Shown here one piece after another: positions 1-6,275 of a DNA stretch of 11,397 bases. Position 1 is the first letter of the stretch, and each line of letters starts with the position of its first letter. The DNA is taken from positions 1-11,397 of the forward strand of contig JAKBQK010000384.1 in assembly GCA_021835265.1 (NCBI GenBank), written 5' to 3'. This stretch comes from Thermoplasmata archaeon (GTDB lineage: Archaea > Thermoplasmatota > Thermoplasmata > Thermoplasmatales > Thermoplasmataceae). Both the position numbers and the translations under genes were made by a program. The notes under the pieces were generated by a model. It was not told where the DNA came from and made no database searches. It worked only from the letters and a program-made list of their open reading frames with translations.

Positions 1-960
1 TCAATATCGTCAAATGATATTTTTAAATTAGGGTCGTATACATACACAAAAACTTATTATGATATTCCCTTTGTGAATGTAAAAACTGAGATCTCATACA
101 ACAACTCATCCATTTTTCTAAATATATCTGCAAATGAATCTATTTACAAACCAATCAACGTAACATATATTACCAAATTAAGTTATGATAATTCAACTGA
201 GATATCCCAATATGACCTAAAAATCACTTCAGAGAAAAACTACTCATACGCTTTTAATATTCCTAGAAAAAGGAGCCTATACTATGAAAACATTGAGGTT
301 AACTCTGAACTAAGATACTTCAACACCGTAAAGAATGTGACTGAAAATTATATGAAAGTTTTCACTATTCCCCCTCTTTTTTCAGTTTTTATTCTAAAGT
401 CAGTCAACCTTTCATATGGTTCCAATTTCTCGGTTTACATGGGTAGTCACTTATATCAAAGCTCCAATGGAATCATTGAATTCAGAAATGTGAAACAATG
501 TCTAAACGTTCTAACAATGAATTCAGGCTTCATGGCACCAGAGGAAAAGAACATTACAGTTCACCCAGGTTTAAATTATATCAAATATAAGATAGAGTCA
601 GGCAAGGTGGTTTTTACCGGTACTCTTTCTGAAAAACTTATAATAAGCGTAGGCAACACGAACTATGAATATTCAAATGGGCTATCAATTACCCTAACAT
701 ATGGAAACCACACAATAATGTTGAACAATTCCGGAAAAGTTACATTTATGGATATTTTCGTACATAGTAATATGACAAGTATTTACCTGTATCAAAGGAA
801 TTTAAAACCCCCAATAGATTGGAGCGCTGAAGTTCTTCCAATATTGCTTTCTTCCCTTGCCATATCTGCAATATACAATATTTCCAGAAAGAAGTTAAGA
901 AGAATTTGTCCTGTTTGTATGCAGGAAGTAACTTTTGATCGTAAACACTCACACGAGTAA
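1..960 (+). CDS. Membrane-anchored, sequon-rich surface protein, 5' truncated, with C-terminal CxxC/HxH tail
   Basis: The frame is open from base 1 with no stop, so the gene begins outside the window; the GTG at 73 is probably internal. About 319 residues are visible. Most is beta-rich and polar with roughly fifteen N-x-S/T sequons, as expected for an exported archaeal glycoprotein. Two successive segments (about bases 400-600 and 605-790) look like PEGA-like repeats, each with a G-x-x-x-Y, an 'SNG' turn and a strand ending in an 'NSG' turn. One hydrophobic helix follows (about bases 832-885), then a basic RKKLRR stop-transfer, so the bulk lies outside and the tail inside. The tail holds CPVC and, eleven residues on, HSH, which could bind one zinc ion. 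The stop is 7 bases from the stop of the convergent gene. No specific function is recognised; adhesin, sensor or S-layer-associated protein are all possible. Confidence 0.7.
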   Translation, partial: SISSNDIFKLGSYTYTKTYYDIPFVNVKTEISYNNSSIFLNISANESIYKPINVTYITKLSYDNSTEISQYDLKITSEKNYSYAFNIPRKRSLYYENIEVNSELRYFNTVKNVTENYMKVFTIPPLFSVFILKSVNLSYGSNFSVYMGSHLYQSSNGIIEFRNVKQCLNVLTMNSGFMAPEEKNITVHPGLNYIKYKIESGKVVFTGTLSEKLIISVGNTNYEYSNGLSITLTYGNHTIMLNNSGKVTFMDIFVHSNMTSIYLYQRNLKPPIDWSAEVLPILLSSLAISAIYNISRKKLRRICPVCMQEVTFDRKHSHE

Positions 961-967
961 GCTTTTA

Positions 968-3244
968 TCAAAACCTGATGTTTGAAACGCTGAAGTTCTG
1001 TGCTGATGTTCCATTGGTATAAAGTTCGTAGTTAAATACTGTTGTAACGGGAACAATATGGAACATATTGCTTATTGCATATATCCTGGTGAAATTTATA
1101 TTTCCATATCTTTGAATAAATATGTACTGGTTTATACCTGAATAATACGTATTTCCACTTACTGTTCTATTCATCCCAATGTAAATATCATAGATTCCAT
1201 TTATAGTCATTTCTACTCCAACAAAATTTTTAATCTTGTCATTTGTCACAGAGGTCCCATTTCCTGAGTAGGAATAATTAAAGTTAAGATTATCCCCTGA
1301 ATTCTTTAAATAAGATAGGTTTACTGCAGAATTTGAAAGCCTTATACAGTTAATCTTCGAGATATTATGATCGGGTGAAAGGGAAATCGTAAAACCGTTA
1401 CCTGAGCTACCATTCCCGTTATTTAAGTGGTAATTAAATCGATTACTGATCTGACTTGTGTCAACACCCCAGCATAAAAATGGAGATTTCAGGTTGTTTG
1501 TTGGATATTGAAGATTGTAGTTTGCAATCCCTATTCTGTTTATCTTTGGAGCTTTGACAGTAATATAATCACTAAGATAGTTATAGTATGCCTGAATCCT
1601 AAAGGTGGTACCCTGTTTCAACAGATATGCATATGATTCAGGATATGCGGTTACATAATTTTGCCCAACATGAAGTGATGAAGATGCGTACCAAAGCATG
1701 CCATTATAGTTACCTTCCGTAGCGGTACTGGGAATTATTCTAAAATAAATTGGAGAGGTAAGATTAGAACCTAGCGCTGGCTGGTAAGTGATGCTGATAT
1801 TCATAGATGTTATGTATCCAGGAATGCACTGCTGATCTGACATATTTTCAACTGCATTTATGTGGTAAATATTACTATCATTATCATTGTATGATAAATA
1901 GATTGACCCGGCAGTCGTTAAAGATATAATTATTATAACTATTACTGCGAACGTTATATTCTTCTGCAAATATTTCCTGATACCTGTTATATAAATACCT
2001 GTGTTTAGTGGCTTTGCCCTAATATCAGAGAGCGTTGGTGGTTTTATGTTTTCTTCTCTTAAATAATCTGCAAAACTTATAACGATTAAAAGCGACCAGT
2101 CAACAATATACCCAAGCAGTACCCTGTAATTTACAAGGAACATGAGCATAGGAAAGATAAATAGTGCGTACTTCAGCTTACTGTAGAAACGTACATAAAA
2201 GAGGAAGGTAATTATTATCGTTGCTAAGAATATAAGTGTAAAAACAGTGGATGGAATTTTAAACAATCCTGTGAATGAAAGTTCCGAAAAACCTATGCCT
2301 ATACCAAGAACAGGCTGGAATTCGGCTTCGACGATGTTCCTAAGCCAGTCATAAGGCTGCATAATTATAAAAGGAAGGTTGGTGAGGAGAAAAGAAAACG
2401 CGGCGAGACTAAAGAAGACGAAAGACTGCTTGAAAGATTTTCCTTTTTCCATGAAAATCATAAAGATAAGAAACGGAAAGGCAACTATAGCCAGCTGCTT
2501 GGATGAAATTGATAAGCCGTAAAATAGGCCAGATAGCCAGGGTTTTTCCCTGAAGATATAGGCCAACACAAGAAAGAAAATCCATAGTATATCAGTTGAA
2601 CCTCCTATTGAAAGCCCGAATGTATATACACTTAACATTATTATTAAGGAAAAATAAGGTAAAATCTTCTCCATATGAGTTTTCCTTAAATATAGAAAAA
2701 CAGCCAGAAAATTAAGGGCTGAAAATATGAATAAGGTTGTATAATCAGGAAGATGGAAATATACAACTGGTAGAAATGCAAGAACCGACATTCCAGGATA
2801 TAACAATATTTCCACCAGTTTACCATTCAATCCCGGTGTTACATAAAGTGAATATGGCTTTATGTAACTGAATGCACCAAGCATGTTGCTTTTAATATAT
2901 GGGTCTTTGCCCTCAAGAAAAATTTTCGCAGCATATGTTTGAAGTATAATTTCATCGGTTAATGCATTGGGATATAATGTTGATATAACAAAGAAAAGTT
3001 GTACAATTGATAACACAAAACCAATATAAGGAAGGTTTTTGATAATTTTTGATTCTTTTATGCTGGTTAGAAAAACAAACATAAGAATAATTCCTAGAAC
3101 GACTAGGATTACTCCATTAATTATTGAACCATAATCTAGATAACTCGTATAATTTATAGATATGAATGGTAAAATAATGAATACTAAGCCAAAAACAAAA
3201 TAGCGGATTCGGCTCAACTTCTTAACTTCGGTTTCTGACTTCAT
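968..3244 (-). CDS. GT-C type polytopic glycosyltransferase with two C-terminal extracytoplasmic beta domains (long paralogue)
   Basis: A 758-residue integral membrane protein, probably an extracytoplasmic transferase using a polyprenyl-phosphate sugar (GT87/PMT-like GT-C fold; inference from architecture). Residues 13-395 contain about ten or more membrane helices. The loop after the early helices has T-D-E at 96-98, in the position of the acidic catalytic motif of GT-C enzymes, followed by a DPY at 114-116. Further conserved blocks are S-T-D-I-L-W (216-221), S-K-Q-L (248-251), NLPFIIM and YRVLLGY. A last helix (about 430-450) leads to an exported region: a beta domain (about 460-570) homologous to that of the gene at 4549-6138, then an extra domain of about 190 residues found only here. 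The exported part has about a dozen N-x-S/T sequons and three cysteines (473, 591, 633). Start ATG 3244 is preceded by a TATA-like box about 25 bases upstream, so the mRNA is probably leaderless. Substrate unknown. Confidence 0.75.
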   Translation of the reverse strand: MKSETEVKKLSRIRYFVFGLVFIILPFISINYTSYLDYGSIINGVILVVLGIILMFVFLTSIKESKIIKNLPYIGFVLSIVQLFFVISTLYPNALTDEIILQTYAAKIFLEGKDPYIKSNMLGAFSYIKPYSLYVTPGLNGKLVEILLYPGMSVLAFLPVVYFHLPDYTTLFIFSALNFLAVFLYLRKTHMEKILPYFSLIIMLSVYTFGLSIGGSTDILWIFFLVLAYIFREKPWLSGLFYGLSISSKQLAIVAFPFLIFMIFMEKGKSFKQSFVFFSLAAFSFLLTNLPFIIMQPYDWLRNIVEAEFQPVLGIGIGFSELSFTGLFKIPSTVFTLIFLATIIITFLFYVRFYSKLKYALFIFPMLMFLVNYRVLLGYIVDWSLLIVISFADYLREENIKPPTLSDIRAKPLNTGIYITGIRKYLQKNITFAVIVIIIISLTTAGSIYLSYNDNDSNIYHINAVENMSDQQCIPGYITSMNISITYQPALGSNLTSPIYFRIIPSTATEGNYNGMLWYASSSLHVGQNYVTAYPESYAYLLKQGTTFRIQAYYNYLSDYITVKAPKINRIGIANYNLQYPTNNLKSPFLCWGVDTSQISNRFNYHLNNGNGSSGNGFTISLSPDHNISKINCIRLSNSAVNLSYLKNSGDNLNFNYSYSGNGTSVTNDKIKNFVGVEMTINGIYDIYIGMNRTVSGNTYYSGINQYIFIQRYGNINFTRIYAISNMFHIVPVTTVFNYELYTNGTSAQNFSVSNIRF

Positions 3245-3265
3245 ATACAGATCAAATAAAACTAA

Positions 3266-3273
3266 ATTTAAAA
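3266..3273 (-). promoter_or_regulatory. TATA box of the long GT-C gene, leaderless promoter
   Basis: TTTTAAAT on the minus strand, centred about 25 bases before the ATG at 3244. This is the spacing expected when transcription starts at or next to the start codon. It lies in the 57-base gap after the DPM-synthase stop, so the downstream GT-C gene can be expressed on its own as well as by read-through. Confidence 0.5.
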
Positions 3274-3301
3274 GAAGTTGTTAAAGATTGTTATTGTATC
3301 A

Positions 3302-4348
3302 TTATAAATGCCATACTACACCCTGACTTCCCCCGAAGTTTGTCGAGAACGAAGCCAGAATGCCGATACCCGTAGCAAGCATATAATTTACACTGAATGC
3401 AGTTAAGAGAAATATCATTGCAAAATATATTGCAGATCCAAGACTGCTCATCATATTATATCTTGCGTACTTTCTCAGTACTGAGCCACTACTCCTTCTT
3501 CTGCGATATGTCCAGTAATTGTTTAGTATGAAGTTGCTGACAATCGATGCTTCTAGAGCCAGTATGGCTCCCATATATAGTGGATCATGAAAACCACCTA
3601 CTATTAACTTCATCATCAACAGGTTAAGAATTGCCCCTGAGATTCCAACAACAAGAAATTTAACCATCAGGTAGTCTGAAAGATTGAGTAATAATTTAAG
3701 GTATCTTATAAATTCCTTGATTCCAAACTTACTCTTTCCTGCAGCCCTTTTATTGAATCTGTATGGAACCTCAACAACATTCCTGGTGCCAGATGCAACC
3801 AGCACTTCTAGAAGAACCTTGTATCCGTTTGACTTGATCTGTTCTGGTTCTATAATGTCCCTTTTGAACCCAAAAAATCCTGACATTGGATCTTTTATTC
3901 CTTCTGTTTCCTGTAAGTTTATGTGAGCTAAAAGTGTAGCTACTTTAGATATCATTCCCCTTGAGAAGCTAAAATCGCTTTTTCCTCCCCTAATATATCT
4001 TGATGCAATTGCAACATCCTTTCCCTTCTTTAACTCTCTTAAAATTCTGGGAACTACCTCTGGAGGATGCTGTAAATCACTATCCATTACAACTACGTAT
4101 TTACTGCTGGATGCCAGCATTCCATCCCTAATGGCTGTGGCAATACCCAGCTTACCTTCTCTTTTGACCAATACAATATTCGTGTATTTCGCAGCAAGCT
4201 TTTCTACAACATTTGACGTACCGTCAGGGCTGTTGTCATCCACAACTACTATTTGATGATCAATATTCATATCTTCCAAACGGTGTATCAATATAGGTAT
4301 GTTGCGCGATTCGTTATATGTCGGAATTATGATAGATAGTTCAGGAAT
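3302..4348 (-). CDS. Dolichyl/polyprenyl-phosphate sugar synthase (DPMS-like GT2) fused to a GtrA membrane domain; start unresolved
   Basis: Transfers a sugar, classically mannose or glucose, from a nucleotide sugar to polyprenyl phosphate at the inner membrane face. The GT2 part shows LSIIIPTYNE, VVVDDNSPDGT, the metal-binding DSD in VVMDSDLQHPPE, KDPMSGFFGFKR and the late AAGKSKFG basic motif. Four GtrA-type helices follow (about the last 125 residues), with the loop N-N-Y-W-T-Y-R-R-R-R; GtrA domains are thought to help move or present the lipid-sugar. The first strand lies upstream of the only TTG (4291), so TTG cannot be the true start: it would remove the nucleotide-binding strand. Between the in-frame stop (4367-4369) and 4291 there is no ATG, GTG or TTG. 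The coordinate given assumes an ATT start after GGGGGGAG, giving 348 residues. The alternative is ATG 4362 plus one missing G, giving 353. Its product would feed the flanking GT-C enzymes. Family call is firm; start is not. Confidence 0.85.
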   Translation of the reverse strand: MPELSIIIPTYNESRNIPILIHRLEDMNIDHQIVVVDDNSPDGTSNVVEKLAAKYTNIVLVKREGKLGIATAIRDGMLASSSKYVVVMDSDLQHPPEVVPRILRELKKGKDVAIASRYIRGGKSDFSFSRGMISKVATLLAHINLQETEGIKDPMSGFFGFKRDIIEPEQIKSNGYKVLLEVLVASGTRNVVEVPYRFNKRAAGKSKFGIKEFIRYLKLLLNLSDYLMVKFLVVGISGAILNLLMMKLIVGGFHDPLYMGAILALEASIVSNFILNNYWTYRRRRSSGSVLRKYARYNMMSSLGSAIYFAMIFLLTAFSVNYMLATGIGILASFSTNFGGSQGVVWHL

Positions 4349-4354
4349 AAAGCT

Positions 4355-4360
4355 CCCCCC
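4355..4360 (-). repeat. Run of six G at the 5' end of the DPM-synthase gene
   Basis: On the coding strand the sequence reads TATGGGGGGAGC. The ATG that includes the first G (4362-4360) opens a frame that stops after 11 codons, whereas the conserved glycosyltransferase frame is one base off. Seven G instead of six would give MGGSFIPELSIIIPTYNE as the N-terminus. The tract may be a sequencing or assembly length error, a slippage-prone switch, or simply a strong Shine-Dalgarno-like stretch before a non-canonical start. Confidence 0.6.
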
Positions 4361-4386
4361 ATATAGTCAACATAATATCTTTTAGG

Positions 4387-4401
4387 ATATTAAATTTTTT
4401 C
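4387..4401 (-). promoter_or_regulatory. BRE plus TATA box for the DPM-synthase gene
   Basis: The minus strand reads GAAAAAA followed directly by TTTAATAT (4394-4387): a purine-rich BRE-like element and a TATA box. The TATA centre is about 28 bases before the ATG at 4362. This matches the leaderless spacing seen at the genes starting at 3244 and 8196, and so points to 4362 as the transcription start and possibly the intended start codon. The rest of the 4370-4548 gap holds no gene that I can support. Confidence 0.5.
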
Positions 4402-4548
4402 TATGTCAATATTTAAAAATATATTGCTAGTTTAAAAGAGTATTTATGCATCCGCATAAGAATCTTTATCAACATTTATTAGATTAGCTGCCTCGTGTCT
4501 GACTGATTTCCACTCTAATTTGTTTTTAAAACGATTAAAGTAATTCTC

Positions 4549-6138
4549 CTAAACATTTATGTTCTTTCCTATATCTATGTGGTACCAGGTTTCAAGATTT
4601 GAGTTGTAAGCTATGATTACATAGCTGTTGTGCTCTTCAAGAAAATATGATGTGTCATTGGTGTGTATATGAAACGATGTATACAATTTTCCTGAAGCGG
4701 GTTTAAACTCAGTAGAATTCCAGAAAAAACCATTTGGATTGTTCAAAAAACCATCTTCAAGTATTCTGAATCTTAATGAAAGATTTTTAATCTCGCTTGA
4801 ATATGTAACATTAACATAGAGACAATTAACACTTCCAGTACTATTCATACCTTCTGGTGTTACGGATTCTATTTTTATTTTTTGCTTATATGAACTGTCA
4901 TTCTCCAGAAATACAAAGGTTGGGAGCAATATGATCAGTACCAACATCACCGGCACCATTATCCGGTAAATTTTCTTTATTTTATTGCTGTTTAGATGTA
5001 TTGCCTGGTAAAATTTCTGAATAAACTGAAATGAAAAATCTTTCCTTTGCTCTATGGTATTTCCCTTTCTAATTATATATGGCAATGTTGAAAGAGTCAG
5101 TATTGGCCAGTACATTAAATAATTCTCCAGAAGTCTGAAATTGAATATCAGAACTATAATAGGGAGGGCTGTTAAAGAATATTTTAAGGTGTCAAATTTA
5201 TATGCATAAATCAATACAAAGAAGAGCCACACGGATATCATTAGAGTGGTAAAGAACTCCCTGTCTGCAAATGGTATATATCCAGATATATAAAATTGAG
5301 ATAAACCAAATCCTATACCAATTATTGGGGCATTTTCAGGTGCAAGGATCGAATTGAAGAATGTTGTGGGACCCATCATGATAAACGGTAAATTTAATAA
5401 AATAAAAGAAACGGCTGCCATTAAAGTAAATTCTAATAATTTCCTACTCCCGTATCTTTTGTATATAAATATTAGAAGAAATGGGAGGATAAATATGGGT
5501 AGCTGTTTGGATGCAAGAGAAAGACCAAAAAGAATACCAGGAATATAACGTTTTTGAAGTAGCATCAGAGAAGAAGCAAGAAAGGTAATCCAAATTATAT
5601 CGGTTATCCCATTCAATGAGAAAAATATCAAATTTATATTGAAAAGTGCAACAGCAATAGCCAATGGAGCCATAAAAGCTAGGTCTCTTTCTATAAATTC
5701 CAGGGCAATAAGACTTAGGAGCAATAAAGTAAAGAAGAAGAGGACTACTTCAGGATTTACGTGAAGAAGTATGAATGGTATAAGAATTAAAAATGATAAA
5801 TCAGGATATTGAAGATTTGTGACGTATCCTCCGGAAAGCTTTGGAGTGAGGCTTGAAAGTGGAACACCATAGGATTCCATACTTTTCAACGCATACTGAA
5901 AACCGTAAGGATTTAAACCAGATAGAAATCTCTTTGCCGATAGTACCTCAATGGCGAATTCGTCTGTATATGTTTGTTTCATTGACATGCCTATTAAAAA
6001 GATTACTGAACCAACGCTAATTATTGCAATTATGATTACTAGCCTAAGAAATCGTTTCGTTATTTCCCTTCTTTTACCCGATAGCGTAGAAAGTACTATA
6101 AAGAGAAACCCGAAGATAGCGAGAAGAAATTCAATCAT
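4549..6138 (-). CDS. GT-C type polytopic glycosyltransferase with a C-terminal extracytoplasmic beta domain (short paralogue)
   Basis: Counting from the only ordinary start, ATG 6138, the product has 529 residues. It is the paralogue of the protein at 968-3244. Shared blocks in the same order are T-D-E (58-60; candidate catalytic acidic pair after the early helices), NPY (76-78), T-D-I-I-W-I (179-184), S-K-Q-L (210-213), NLPFIMM (249-255), GIGFGLS (274-280) and FRLLENY (334-340). A final helix (about 393-411) is followed by about 115 exported residues with several N-x-S/T sequons. These align with the first beta domain of the long paralogue, including a FRI strand and an NG-F/M-F/L-W turn. 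Function is inferred as transfer from a lipid-phosphate sugar outside the membrane. It ends without the extra domain of its partner. The true N-terminus probably lies further upstream (see 6139-6252). It follows the DUF2079 gene closely and is probably co-transcribed with it. Confidence 0.75.
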   Translation of the reverse strand: MIEFLLAIFGFLFIVLSTLSGKRREITKRFLRLVIIIAIISVGSVIFLIGMSMKQTYTDEFAIEVLSAKRFLSGLNPYGFQYALKSMESYGVPLSSLTPKLSGGYVTNLQYPDLSFLILIPFILLHVNPEVVLFFFTLLLLSLIALEFIERDLAFMAPLAIAVALFNINLIFFSLNGITDIIWITFLASSLMLLQKRYIPGILFGLSLASKQLPIFILPFLLIFIYKRYGSRKLLEFTLMAAVSFILLNLPFIMMGPTTFFNSILAPENAPIIGIGFGLSQFYISGYIPFADREFFTTLMISVWLFFVLIYAYKFDTLKYSLTALPIIVLIFNFRLLENYLMYWPILTLSTLPYIIRKGNTIEQRKDFSFQFIQKFYQAIHLNSNKIKKIYRIMVPVMLVLIILLPTFVFLENDSSYKQKIKIESVTPEGMNSTGSVNCLYVNVTYSSEIKNLSLRFRILEDGFLNNPNGFFWNSTEFKPASGKLYTSFHIHTNDTSYFLEEHNSYVIIAYNSNLETWYHIDIGKNINV

Positions 6139-6252
6139 TATGTAGAATGGGCCTGAATAGCCAACATAACCATATATGCTATATGGAAGATAAATCAGGA
6201 GAATACCAAGAGCAAGGAATCCAATCCTCTGGATTATAAGATCAAAGTTCTC
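6139..6252 (-). other. In-frame, probably coding, N-terminal extension of the short GT-C gene without a canonical start codon
   Basis: Upstream of ATG 6138 the frame stays open to TAA at 6271-6273. The translated stretch includes a hydrophobic helix, FLALGILLIYLPYSIYGYVG, matching the first helix of the long paralogue (FGLVFIILPFISI). With it, the distance from the N-terminus to the TDE motif becomes about the same as in the paralogue, whose TDE aspartate is residue 97. No ATG, GTG or TTG lies in frame here; the candidates are ATA or ATT codons, or an undetected single-base error. A GGGAG stretch at about 6259-6263 could act as a ribosome binding site. Confidence 0.5.
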
Positions 6253-6267
6253 AAGATTCTCCCTTTC

Positions 6268-6275
6268 TATTTAAA
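6268..6275 (-). promoter_or_regulatory. TATA box next to the DUF2079 stop codon, possible promoter of the short GT-C gene
   Basis: TTTAAATA on the minus strand is a close match to the archaeal TATA consensus and overlaps the end of the upstream gene (TGA at 6278-6276) by one base. A start site 25-27 bases downstream would fall near 6246. That is where the N-terminus of the short GT-C protein is expected from comparison with its paralogue. Confidence 0.4.

Noticed and set aside
73..75. GTG as the start of the first gene.
   Set aside because: The frame is open to base 1 and the upstream residues continue the same polar, beta-rich composition, so the start most likely lies outside the window.
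3302..3340. Possible frameshift at the C-terminus of the GtrA domain (NFGGSQGVVW).
   Set aside because: The ending is unusual but still fits an N-F-x-G-S...V-W pattern, and the stop lies right after the last expected helix, so a frameshift is not needed.
3684..3926. Plus-strand open frame opposite the DPM-synthase gene (80 codons).
   Set aside because: It lies wholly within a strongly conserved GT2/GtrA coding region on the other strand and has no recognisable motif; it is a shadow frame.
4444..4459. Small hairpin (TTATGC, 4-base loop, GCATAA) in the gap between the short GT-C and DPM-synthase genes.
   Set aside because: The stem is only 6 pairs, AT-rich at its base and not directly followed by a T run on the coding strand, so neither a terminator nor an RNA gene can be supported.
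4370..4548. Possible small RNA or small ORF in the largest intergenic gap.
   Set aside because: No tRNA-like fold or matched C and D boxes were seen, and the longest ATG frame found on the coding strand is about 14 codons with no ribosome binding site.
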